Below, piece after piece: positions 1 through 6,619 of a stretch of 41,191 nt of DNA. The stretch lies in NCBI RefSeq assembly GCF_001999725.1, contig NZ_MDDP01000009.1:1-41191 (forward strand), given 5' to 3'. The notes under the pieces are model-generated. The model made no database searches. It was not told the DNA's origin and saw nothing but the letters and a program-made list of their open reading frames with translations. The DNA comes from Cellulophaga omnivescoria (GTDB lineage Bacteria > Bacteroidota > Bacteroidia > Flavobacteriales > Flavobacteriaceae). The position numbers and the translations under genes were made by a program. The number at the start of each line of letters is the position of its first letter. The stretch's first letter is position 1.

Positions 1-1040
1 ATTTTAAGTTGTTGAATATACAGTAGATTGGCTCTTTACAATTTTTTTTATTATGAATAAAGATAAACAAATTTATGGTGTAGATATAAGCAAAGATGTC
101 TACGATGTGTGCACACCAGAAGGAGATTTATATCAATTTAAAAACAGCGCTAGCGGTTTTAAAGCATTTGCAAAAATTTTATCAACCAAGGCTCATTGTG
201 TAATGGAAGCCACAGGATATTATCATTTTCAGTTGGCCTATTTTTTAAATAATAAAGGCATAGCAGTATCTATTATAAATCCATTAAAGATTAAGCGCTT
301 TATCCAGATGAATCTATCTAAGGTAAAGACCGATAAGAGTGATGCTATTTGGATTATGAAATACGGCAAGAGCCAATCACTTGCATTATGGAAAGGCGAT
401 AGTGAATTAATGCAAGAAAACCTTCAGCTTACTCGTTTACTGAGTCTTTACACAAAACAGAGCACCCAGCTAAAGAATAAGATACACGGCGAATCAACCT
501 TAGGTAATCCATCAAAAGTAGTAGTAAGTTCCTTAAAGAGCCAGCTTAAATCGCTGTCAAAAGAGATTGAAAAGCTAGAATCTAAGTTATACGAGAATGT
601 TAAATCAGCCCATCAAAAGTCTCTAACATTATTAAAAAGTATCCCAGGAATAGGAGAGAAAACACCTATATCCTTAATTGTTTTAACCGATAATTTTACA
701 CGATTTGATTCTTATAAAGGATTATGTAGTTATGCGGGTATCACCCCAATAATCCGAGAATCAGGAAGCAGTGTAAAGGGACGTCCTAGAATTAGTAAAA
801 TGGGCAATGCAAAACTGAGAAATCTACTATTTATGTGCAGTTTTAATGCCTGTAAATTTAATACCGCTTGCCGAGCTTTATTTGAAAGGTTGTTAGCCAA
901 AGGAAAGAGTAAAAAATTAGCTTTGATTGCCGTGTGTAATAAGCTACTAAAACAAGCATTTTCAATCGTGAAATCAGGCCTGCCTTATGACCAAAATTAT
1001 AGAAATGTAATAAAATAAAAAATACTAAAAAAAGTTGTTT
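1..1040 (+). mobile_element. IS110-family insertion sequence, left end outside window
   Basis: The element carries one DEDD transposase gene and no obvious terminal inverted repeat, as is usual for IS110. Only 52 bases precede the transposase, so the left end, where IS110-group elements keep their bridge RNA, lies at least partly outside the window. On the right about 40 bases separate the stop codon from the core site that ends the neighbouring methyltransferase cassette. The exact right boundary cannot be fixed from the sequence; 1040 is an estimate. Confidence 0.75.
53..1018 (+). CDS. IS110-family DEDD transposase (recombinase)
   Basis: 321 aa, a full-length IS110-type recombinase. The N-terminal RuvC-like DEDD domain shows D11 (YGVDISKD), E52 (VMEATG) and D94/D97 (KTDKSDA). 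A helical linker at about 120-190 precedes the C-terminal Tnp_20 domain, with the helix-hairpin-helix-like SIPGIGEKT at 196-204 and the serine cluster ESGSS at 236-240, where this family keeps its catalytic serine. Known members excise a circular intermediate and integrate site-specifically under guidance of a structured bridge RNA encoded in the element. The reading frame is intact, so the enzyme may be active. It lies head-to-head with the 3' end of the methyltransferase cassette, at an attC-like boundary. Confidence 0.95.
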   Translation: MNKDKQIYGVDISKDVYDVCTPEGDLYQFKNSASGFKAFAKILSTKAHCVMEATGYYHFQLAYFLNNKGIAVSIINPLKIKRFIQMNLSKVKTDKSDAIWIMKYGKSQSLALWKGDSELMQENLQLTRLLSLYTKQSTQLKNKIHGESTLGNPSKVVVSSLKSQLKSLSKEIEKLESKLYENVKSAHQKSLTLLKSIPGIGEKTPISLIVLTDNFTRFDSYKGLCSYAGITPIIRESGSSVKGRPRISKMGNAKLRNLLFMCSFNACKFNTACRALFERLLAKGKSKKLALIAVCNKLLKQAFSIVKSGLPYDQNYRNVIK

Positions 1041-1041
1041 T

Positions 1042-1839
1042 TTACCTCAGTTCTTTGTTAGCAAACGTTTTTTCTTTTATCGCAACTATCCTAATTCTTT
1101 TATAGTCAGCAAACCATTTTCCGTTGATCAGGCATTGTTCCTTTACTTTTTCCTGCACCTCACTTTTAATTTCCTCCATATGATTTTCGGAAACTCCGAT
1201 AAAAAAGTTTTCTCCGAACATTGAAATCCAATCTTTTATTCCAGAATTTTCGTCTGCAAGTTCAGTCGGTCTGTCATAATGTTCTGCAAAAAGAACTCTA
1301 AATCCAGCCGATTCAAGTTCAGTTGAATATTCTCCAATTGTTGGAAAATACCATAGGTCTAATTCGGATTGCTTTTCATAACCTCTTGTCTTCAATGAGT
1401 TTCTCAGTTCATTGACTATTGTTTGTACGTTTCCTTTACCTCCAAACTCAAGAACAATTTTCCCATTTGAATTTAAATTTTCGTACATACACTTTATGGC
1501 GTTTTTGAAATCGTTCACCCAATGCAGTGTTGCGTTTGAAAAAATCGAATCAAATTTTTCATTGAATTTGAAATTACTGGCATCGGCAACTTGAAACTCA
1601 ATGTTAGGGAATTTCGATTTGGCATCAGAAATCATTTCAGCTGATTTGTCAATTCCAATCACTTCTTTGGCTAGTCCGCTTATTTTAAAAGTTAATTGTC
1701 CTGAACCGCACCCCAAATCTAAAATTCTTTGATTCTCTTTTGGGTCGAGAAGATTAATAAGACTTTCTCCATAATGATAGACAAAAGAATGTTTCTCATT
1801 ATAAAGTTTAGGTTTCCATTTTGTTATCGTATCGTTCAT
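1042..1839 (-). CDS. SAM-dependent class I methyltransferase (cassette gene)
   Basis: 265 aa. Rossmann-fold methyltransferase with motif I ILDLGCGSG at 39-47, the acidic residue ending strand 2 (GIDKS, D64), VADASNF at 84-90 and the post-II segment FSNATLHWV at 100-108. The closest familiar relatives are trans-aconitate 2-methyltransferase-like and malonyl-ACP O-methyltransferase-like proteins; the substrate cannot be read from sequence. The ATG lies 10 nt downstream of a GTTAGCA core site, and the last codons overlap its complement TGCTAAC, so the gene fills a cassette with almost no spare DNA. No own promoter is obvious. It probably depends on read-through from the array or on a neighbouring insertion element. 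Confidence 0.9.
   Translation of the reverse strand: MNDTITKWKPKLYNEKHSFVYHYGESLINLLDPKENQRILDLGCGSGQLTFKISGLAKEVIGIDKSAEMISDAKSKFPNIEFQVADASNFKFNEKFDSIFSNATLHWVNDFKNAIKCMYENLNSNGKIVLEFGGKGNVQTIVNELRNSLKTRGYEKQSELDLWYFPTIGEYSTELESAGFRVLFAEHYDRPTELADENSGIKDWISMFGENFFIGVSENHMEEIKSEVQEKVKEQCLINGKWFADYKRIRIVAIKEKTFANKELR
1057..1066 (-). repeat. Cassette 2 end: inverse core site of attC-like element
   Basis: Read on the minus strand this is GTTTGCTAAC. It is the exact reverse complement of GTTAGCAAAC at the start of the same cassette (1847-1856). It overlaps the last codons of the methyltransferase. Integron cassettes show exactly this complementarity between the start of the cassette and the inverse core of its own attC. 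The rest of this attC is absent, and the IS110-family element begins within about 30 bases. Confidence 0.6.
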
Positions 1840-1846
1840 TTCTAAT

Positions 1847-1980
1847 GTTTGCTAACGTTTATGTATAAGAATAGTTGCGGGTTTGTATGCTAGGATTTTC
1901 CGAAGGAAAATCAGACGTTACAAACACGCAACGACCTTTGATTAAGCACTAAGCCGCAATTATTATTATACTGTGTGCCT
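1847..1980 (-). repeat. attC-like recombination site, larger part, split by IS1182
   Basis: A large two-level imperfect palindrome. Outer arms: 1862-1880 (TGTATAAGAATAGTTGCGG) and 1954-1972 (CCGCAATTATTATTATACT), pairing at 16 of 19 positions. Inner arms: 1874-1901 and 1905-1932, pairing at 22 of 28 positions around a GAA loop, with mismatches clustered mid-stem as in folded attC sites. The minus-strand edge is GTTAGCA at 1850-1856. The opposite edge, GCCCAAC on the minus strand, lies beyond the IS1182 insertion at 3704-3710. Without the insertion the site would be about 150 bp, long for an attC but within the known range. The two stems share GTTGCGG, so alternative folds are possible. Confidence 0.6.
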
Positions 1981-2049
1981 GTTGCACAAGTTAGTAAAAA
2001 TTTGACATAGTGTTAATCTTATCTTTTCATAAGATTCATAACTTTAAGA

Positions 2050-3615
2050 ATGCAAGGCAAAAAAGTATTTCAGGAGAAATTGTTTAATTCCTTTAGTTTA
2101 AGTTCACGAGTTCCAAAGGAAAATTTCTATCGTCGGTTAAATGAGGTGTGTAATTTTAATTTTCTGTATATTCTTACAGAAAAATATTATGGTTCAAGCG
2201 GACAAAAGAGTATAGACCCTGTTGTGTTCTTTAAGTTATGTTTGGTAGGCTATTTAGAGAATATTATTAGTGACCGCAAGTTAATTTCTCATTGTTCTAT
2301 GCGTCTAGATATTATGTATTTTGTAGGTTATGATATAGATGAGGAACTACCATGGCATAGTACTATTAGTCGTACGCGTCAACTTTTTCCAGAATTAATT
2401 TTTGAACAAGTATTTACAAAAGTTTTACAACTTTGTATAGAAAACGGTATGGTTAGTGGTCATACCCAGACTATAGATAGTGCTCCAGTAAAAGCTAATG
2501 CGAGTATGGATACTCTTGAGTTAAAGGTTCCTGAGGAAGAATTAGAGGAACATTTACAAAAAATTAGAGCCATAAGTTCAATGGACAAGGAGCAACCACG
2601 CCGAAAGAGTAAAGGTGATAAGTCGGGCAAGGATCAGCGAAAAATAAGAGCTAATACAAAAGAATTAACAGCTATAAAGAGTAGAAACAAGCGTTGGTCA
2701 AAAGATCAAGATCAACGTCCTGGGGCAGGTAATAAAGGCTCAAAGTACACCAGTAATAAGACACATTATAGCCCTACCGATCCCGATGCTCTTATTAGTG
2801 TAAAGCCCGGTAAGGCAAGAAAGCTTAATTACCAAAGCCAATTAAGTGTAGATATCGCCAACCATGTGATCACCGATATTAAGGCATATCACGCAGATGG
2901 CAAGGATAATCAACAATTACAAGATATTGTAAAGCGGTTACAAAGGCGTTTGTGGCAACAAGGTTTATTGTTTAAGAACTGTGTAGCAGATACGGGTTAT
3001 AGTAGCGGAGAGAATTATGCATTTCTTGAAGGTCAAGGATTAAAAAGTTTTATACCACCTCATGGCACTTACAAGGGAGGTCCAGATGGTTTTATGTATA
3101 ATGAATCAGAAGATCATTATGTATGTCCTCAGGGCAAGGTTATCCCTTTTACCAAGGAATTTTTAGATAGCCGAACCAAGACAAAGAAGAAAGAGTATCG
3201 GGCTAGAAAACATATTTGTATAGGTTGCCCCATACGCAGGATTTGCTTAGGTAAAAGTGCACAAGAGAAGAAATTTAGTGTTACGTACTATAGAGCGGAA
3301 TATGAAAGAAATATTACACGTGTAAACAGTAAACAAGGTAGGTATATGAAAGGCAAACGGCAAAGTACTGTAGAACCAGTCTTTGGTACCTTAACACAGT
3401 TTATGGGGCTCAGAAAAATAAATACTATAGGTATAAAGCAGGCAAATAAAATAATGCATATGTCTGCTATTGCCTATAATTTGAAGAAATACTTAAAATT
3501 TACAAAAAAACATGTAAAAAGTGGAGCGGGACAGTTTGCTTTATTGTTTTTAGTAAAAAATGTTATTGGCAAGTCTTTTTTAGCAATATTAAGAGATCCA
3601 AAATTAACTTTATAA
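2050..3615 (+). CDS. IS1182-family DDE transposase
   Basis: 521 aa, full length for the family. An N-terminal InsH/DUF772-type domain (about 25-125, with DPVVFFKL and the HSTISRTR segment) is followed by a DDE core: D143 in TIDSAPVKA, D314 in VADTGYSSG and E442 in VEPVFGTL. A lysine- and arginine-rich insertion lies at 180-235. A cysteine cluster (CIGCPIRRIC, 390-399) precedes the last catalytic residue, as is typical of the DDE_Tnp_1 subgroup of IS1182. The frame is intact and the terminal repeats are present, so it may still be mobile. Start ATG follows the left repeat by about 60 nt. Confidence 0.95.
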   Translation: MQGKKVFQEKLFNSFSLSSRVPKENFYRRLNEVCNFNFLYILTEKYYGSSGQKSIDPVVFFKLCLVGYLENIISDRKLISHCSMRLDIMYFVGYDIDEELPWHSTISRTRQLFPELIFEQVFTKVLQLCIENGMVSGHTQTIDSAPVKANASMDTLELKVPEEELEEHLQKIRAISSMDKEQPRRKSKGDKSGKDQRKIRANTKELTAIKSRNKRWSKDQDQRPGAGNKGSKYTSNKTHYSPTDPDALISVKPGKARKLNYQSQLSVDIANHVITDIKAYHADGKDNQQLQDIVKRLQRRLWQQGLLFKNCVADTGYSSGENYAFLEGQGLKSFIPPHGTYKGGPDGFMYNESEDHYVCPQGKVIPFTKEFLDSRTKTKKKEYRARKHICIGCPIRRICLGKSAQEKKFSVTYYRAEYERNITRVNSKQGRYMKGKRQSTVEPVFGTLTQFMGLRKINTIGIKQANKIMHMSAIAYNLKKYLKFTKKHVKSGAGQFALLFLVKNVIGKSFLAILRDPKLTL

Positions 3616-3632
3616 TTACCAAGCAACAATAA

Positions 3633-3655
3633 ATAAGCCTCTTAAAGAGGCTTAT
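3633..3655 (+). terminator. Intrinsic terminator of the IS1182 transposase
   Basis: Perfect 11-bp inverted repeat ATAAGCCTCTT / AAGAGGCTTAT separated by one base (in practice a slightly shorter stem with a 3-5 nt loop). It lies 18 nt after the transposase stop, with a T-rich stretch (TCGTTTTTT) shortly downstream. Inside the element it could also insulate the adjacent cassette genes, which are on the other strand. Confidence 0.8.
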
Positions 3656-3703
3656 ATCTATTCGTTTTTTACCAAATTATAGACTTGTGCAACGGTTACC
3701 TTT

Positions 3704-3714
3704 GTTGGGCTTAG
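3704..3714 (-). repeat. Cassette 1 end: inverse core site (RYYYAAC) of attC-like element
   Basis: On the minus strand CTAAGCCCAAC. Its last seven bases, GCCCAAC, fit the integron inverse core consensus RYYYAAC. It follows the HEPN gene stop by about 5 nt. Ten of eleven bases are the reverse complement of GTTGGGCTTAA at the start of the same cassette (5562-5572). It is the outer arm of the attC-like site whose other part lies at 1847-1980, beyond the IS1182 element. Confidence 0.65.
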
Positions 3715-3718
3715 TTTT

Positions 3719-4315
3719 TTATTTTAAGTTTCTTATTATTCCATCTAACCGAGTTATCTCTGGAATTATTTGAACATCAATTCGGTTCTTTTCAGATTGC
3801 AAGTCTATTTGAGATTGAACGCTATGAGTTGTATGAGCAAACGAACCTCTCTTTTTTCCGAAATCATCCATAATATTTAACCAAGTTTGGTCAAGGTCAG
3901 ATTCTTCAACACCCAATGGTAATAATATTTTCCTTATATTTTTTGATTTAACTCCGTGATTTTTATTCAGTAAATTAATATAGTGTATAACTGTTTTATT
4001 TATCCTCGATTCAATACTATTTTTATCTGGTTTATTATCCCAAATAATATCTTTAGCACAAAATGTCATAACTGATAAAAGACAGTTGCTTTTCTTTCTT
4101 GTTGTTTTCCATAAATCCAATGATTTTTGAATTTTTTCTGATGCCATATCTTCAAAATAGGCTTCTATTTCCGCGTGGACTAGAATTACATAACTTCTAA
4201 TTTGGTCAGACTCCTTTTTAGTATAGTTACCAGAAATTTTGACAGCCGGAAGCAAATTATTTTCTATAGCACTAATCCGAGACAATAACTTGTTATGTCT
4301 TAATGAATTAGCCAT
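3719..4315 (-). CDS. MAE_28990/MAE_18760-like HEPN protein, partner of DUF262
   Basis: 198 aa, almost entirely helical. The C-terminal half carries an Rx4H motif, R156-GSFA-H161, the catalytic signature of HEPN ribonucleases. N-terminal helices (1-70) include a conserved-looking VHAEIEAYFED segment. Small proteins of this type (MAE_28990/MAE_18760 family) are commonly encoded directly after a DUF262 gene. The ATG lies 3 nt beyond the stop of the upstream DUF262 gene, so the two are co-transcribed and probably translationally coupled. A role as toxin or RNA-cleaving effector of an anti-phage or anti-plasmid pair is inference from family and pairing. The family name is from memory; the Rx4H motif is visible directly. 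Confidence 0.75.
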   Translation of the reverse strand: MANSLRHNKLLSRISAIENNLLPAVKISGNYTKKESDQIRSYVILVHAEIEAYFEDMASEKIQKSLDLWKTTRKKSNCLLSVMTFCAKDIIWDNKPDKNSIESRINKTVIHYINLLNKNHGVKSKNIRKILLPLGVEESDLDQTWLNIMDDFGKKRGSFAHTTHSVQSQIDLQSEKNRIDVQIIPEITRLDGIIRNLK

Positions 4316-4318
4316 TAT

Positions 4319-5539
4319 TTAAATTGTTTGTTCTAAATATCCATTTTCATTATAGTAAGGAACTACAATAGGAACATCTAATACATCTGCTAAAGCATTT
4401 CCCCAAGTTGTTAACCTTTTAAATGTGTTGTCCATACTTTTGGTTGTGTGTTCAAAAGAGCTTAAAAATGCCTCATCTACAATACATAGATTTTTGAAAG
4501 AGTCCAAAATTGGTGTCATTTTAGTTTTAGCCTCTTCTAAAATTTCTGGAACACTAAAATAGTATACCATTATGTCGAATATTGCACGATTAAAATTGTT
4601 TTGAAATGAATCACCTAGCCACTTACTGAAGGCTTGTTTTTGTCCTCCATATAGTTCAATTGTGAATTGAATAGCACTATCTAAATTTTTTGCATCTGCA
4701 ATAATTTTGTCTTTATCATTCTCCCAATTCTCATTTAAAATTTTAACAGTATTATCAAATGCTTTTTTCAAATTCCCTTCATACACTTTTAGGAAGTACT
4801 TATTTGCGAAATATCGAATAACAATCTCGACATCTCTCATTCTATAATCAGGTTTTTTAAGATTAAGCATATTTCTAATTCCTTCACTTTCAATTGAAAA
4901 TTCATCAGCAAAATCAATAAAAGGACCTGGATGTAAAGCTTGTCTCAATTCTTGTGGACTCAACTTTATACTTCCAGTGTTCAAACGAAGAAATACAGTA
5001 AATAAGAAAGATTCATTTGGCCAATTTTTTATTATTGTAGTTCTTATACTTTGATTTTCTAGTTGATTCAATTCATCAATGTACTCAGCATCTTCTTTTA
5101 ATTTCTTATAAGTTTTACCACTTAAGTCAGTTAATATTTCTAAACCTATAAGTCTAAGAGGTTTAAATTCATCATCTGCTTTTTGCGAAAAGAATCTACG
5201 AATAGTTAAGAGTCTTTGCTTGCCATCAATTACTATATATTTACCTCTTTGGCCTTTCTTTTCTGCAAGTATTATTTGAGGAATTGGCAGTCCTAGAATA
5301 ATAGATTCAATAAATCGACTTTTAGCTTTGTTTGACCAAGCATCTCTTCTTTGAAATTTAGGGAATAAGTCAATATTGCCTCTTGTTAGTTGGTTGTTAA
5401 TAGTTTCAGCAGTCCAATCAGTTCCCCAAATTACGGATTGACTAAAAGAGTCGTCATTTTGTTCTATGTCTTCTTCGTTTTCTGCTCCAATATCTTCTGG
5501 GTCAGTAAATAAGCTTTCATCTAAGTCGTTATTTTCCAT
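4319..5539 (-). CDS. DUF262 (ParB/GmrS-like) protein of a defence-type gene pair
   Basis: 406 aa from the ATG at 5539; an upstream in-frame TTG at 5560 would add 7 residues but lies almost on the cassette core site. The DUF262 domain starts at about residue 50 with FPKFQRRDAW, then the ParB-like nucleotide-handling motif IDGKQRLLT (about 104-112), then the hallmark NTGSIKLSPQELR (about 187-199). A helical C-terminal region of about 200 residues follows. The acidic N-terminus (1-40) looks disordered. DUF262 proteins include the GmrS half of GmrSD type IV restriction and single-chain relatives. Here the partner is a HEPN protein rather than a GmrD HNH nuclease. The pair occupies one integron-like cassette just after the recombinase pseudogene, the position expected for the best-expressed cassette. 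Confidence 0.88.
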   Translation of the reverse strand: MENNDLDESLFTDPEDIGAENEEDIEQNDDSFSQSVIWGTDWTAETINNQLTRGNIDLFPKFQRRDAWSNKAKSRFIESIILGLPIPQIILAEKKGQRGKYIVIDGKQRLLTIRRFFSQKADDEFKPLRLIGLEILTDLSGKTYKKLKEDAEYIDELNQLENQSIRTTIIKNWPNESFLFTVFLRLNTGSIKLSPQELRQALHPGPFIDFADEFSIESEGIRNMLNLKKPDYRMRDVEIVIRYFANKYFLKVYEGNLKKAFDNTVKILNENWENDKDKIIADAKNLDSAIQFTIELYGGQKQAFSKWLGDSFQNNFNRAIFDIMVYYFSVPEILEEAKTKMTPILDSFKNLCIVDEAFLSSFEHTTKSMDNTFKRLTTWGNALADVLDVPIVVPYYNENGYLEQTI

Positions 5540-5561
5540 ATTGTTTCTATGTTTATTCAAA

Positions 5562-5572
5562 TTAAGCCCAAC
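5562..5572 (-). repeat. Cassette 1 start: core site GTTGGGC (attI- or attC-like junction)
   Basis: Minus-strand GTTGGGCTTAA. The first seven bases fit the integron core consensus GTTRRRY. It is the reverse complement, bar one base, of the CTAAGCCCAAC that ends the same cassette at 3704-3714. It lies between the recombinase pseudogene and the DUF262 start codon, where an attI-cassette junction would be expected. Confidence 0.6.
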
Positions 5573-5580
5573 TAGTTAGT

Positions 5581-5600
5581 AAACGCAGTTTATTGCGTTT
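5581..5600. repeat. Hairpin next to the core site (attI-like arm or weak terminator)
   Basis: Perfect 7-bp inverted repeat AAACGCA / TGCGTTT around a 6-nt loop, 9 bp from the GTTGGGC core. It lies just downstream of the recombinase stop. No run of T follows on the minus strand, so it would be a poor terminator for the recombinase. It may be a structural part of the recombination site. Confidence 0.45.
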
Positions 5601-5610
5601 ATTTCTCTTT

Positions 5611-5618
5611 CAAATATA
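5611..5618 (-). promoter_or_regulatory. Candidate -7 box of a promoter reading into the cassettes
   Basis: On the minus strand TATATTTG, a match to the Bacteroidetes -7 consensus TAnnTTTG. It is placed 72 nt upstream of the DUF262 ATG, between the recombinase stop and the hairpin. That is the location of a cassette promoter (Pc) in integrons. No clear -33 TTTG box is visible, and the stretch is so A+T-rich that a chance match is possible. Confidence 0.35.
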
Positions 5619-5620
5619 TA

Positions 5621-6192
5621 TTATTTAGGTAACATATCTAAAGGGCTTGTAATATTTATAAGATTAGTAGTACTAACATGGGTGTAAATTTCTGTAGTTT
5701 TAGAGCTATTGTGCCCCAATAATTTTTGTATGTACCTTAAATTGGTGCCTGCGTCTAATAAATGTGTAGCAAAAGAATGCCTTAAGGTGTGCACTGTTGC
5801 GGGCATATGTACCCTAGCCTTCTTTTTAGATCTGTTAAATACCTGTCGTATGCTAGAGGCACTATACTGCTTTCCATCTGCGCCCTCAAACAACCACTTT
5901 TAGGTTTGTATACTATATAATATGCACGTAATTGCGCTAACATAGTAGGTGATAATAACGTAATTCTGTCCTTGTTACCTTTTGCGTTTCTTACCCATAC
6001 ACGCATATTGTTAGAGTCTATGTCTTCTACTTTAAGGTTTATACATTCAGATATTCTTAATCCGCAACCATATATCATCTTTAAAATGGTTTTATGTTTT
6101 ATGTTATTTGTGACCGTTATAATGTCAGCTACCTCTTGTAAAGACAGTACTTTAGGTAGTTTTTTAGCTTTTCTAGGTCTACAAAAATCATA
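5621..6192 (-). pseudogene. Tyrosine recombinase remnant (XerC/D-like), N-truncated and frameshifted
   Basis: The catalytic domain of a tyrosine recombinase survives in two frames. The upstream part runs from RPRKAKKLPKVLS through the first catalytic Arg (YGCGLRISE) to YIVYKPK. The downstream part runs from [12 protein letters not shown] through [19 protein letters not shown] and the nucleophile Tyr in EIYTHVS. The frames join if one A is added in the T4 run at 5898-5901, giving KPKKWLFEG. The N-terminal core-binding domain (usually about 100-200 residues) is missing; codons before 6192 do not resemble the family and a stop occurs near 6230. The long insertion diagnostic of integron IntI is not evident between boxes, so it looks like the XerC/D-type recombinases common in Bacteroidetes. 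The single-base shift lies in a homopolymer and could be a sequencing error; the N-terminal loss could not. Confidence 0.85.
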
Positions 6193-6220
6193 TTTTAATA
6201 GTAAAATATATGGGATGTAA

Positions 6221-6619
6221 AGGAAACTAAGTTATTTTTTATCTCATGAAATCCTATAAATAATTTTATTTTGAGAATATTCAAGAAAATTCAGTTCAAA
6301 TTGTTACTTTAAATTGTAGTTATTATAGGTCTCGAATACTAAAAGTACAAATTAATTTTTTACAGTTTTATCTTCAAATATTGCTATTACATTAATTTTT
6401 AGGTATAACTAATATACTTTAAAGCTCTTATTTTTGATAAATTTTAAATTTTTTCTAATTCACTTGTTGCTCCGAAACTATATGAACGAGAAGTAAGTCT
6501 TTTTTTTCTTTATTACTGTAACAAACTAATCTTAGTGTCTTCTATTTTATTTCTTTAGAACATCCAAAGTATTTCTTTTATATACCTATTAATATCAAAT
6601 TAAAACTCTCTCATAATTT
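6221..6619. other. Gene-free A+T-rich spacer
   Basis: About 400 bases between the recombinase remnant and the amidase stop codon. I see no open reading frame of note, no strong hairpin and no repeat shared with the rest of the window. The missing N-terminal part of the recombinase is not recognisable here in either neighbouring frame. Confidence 0.6.

Larger units (their letters stand above)
1981..3693 (+). mobile_element. IS1182-family insertion sequence
   Basis: About 1.7 kb bounded by an 11-bp perfect terminal inverted repeat, GTTGCACAAGT at 1981-1991 and ACTTGTGCAAC at 3683-3693. It encloses one transposase gene and a strong intrinsic terminator. No convincing target duplication flanks the repeats (…GTGCCT on the left, GGTTACC… on the right). 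The insertion sits inside the attC-like site that follows the DUF262/HEPN cassette. Confidence 0.85.

Noticed and set aside
6-1039. AAGTTGTT direct repeat at 6-13 and 1032-1039 as possible IS110 ends
   Set aside because: Only 8 bp. A left end so close to the transposase would leave no room for a bridge RNA, so coincidence is more likely.
3994-5539. Classical toxin-antitoxin (HEPN/MNT) interpretation of the DUF262-HEPN pair
   Set aside because: The partner has DUF262 motifs (DGKQR, NTGxxxLSxQELR) and no nucleotidyltransferase GSxxxGxxxxxSDxD motif.
5972-6220. Plus-strand open frame of 82 codons
   Set aside because: It is the antisense of the recombinase remnant, and the minus-strand reading matches the tyrosine recombinase family clearly.
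6351-6380. ATTTTTTACAGTTTTA resembling the shared operator
   Set aside because: It lacks TGTC in front and has no TAnnTTTG box 36 nt downstream; it lies in an A+T-rich spacer where such runs arise by chance.
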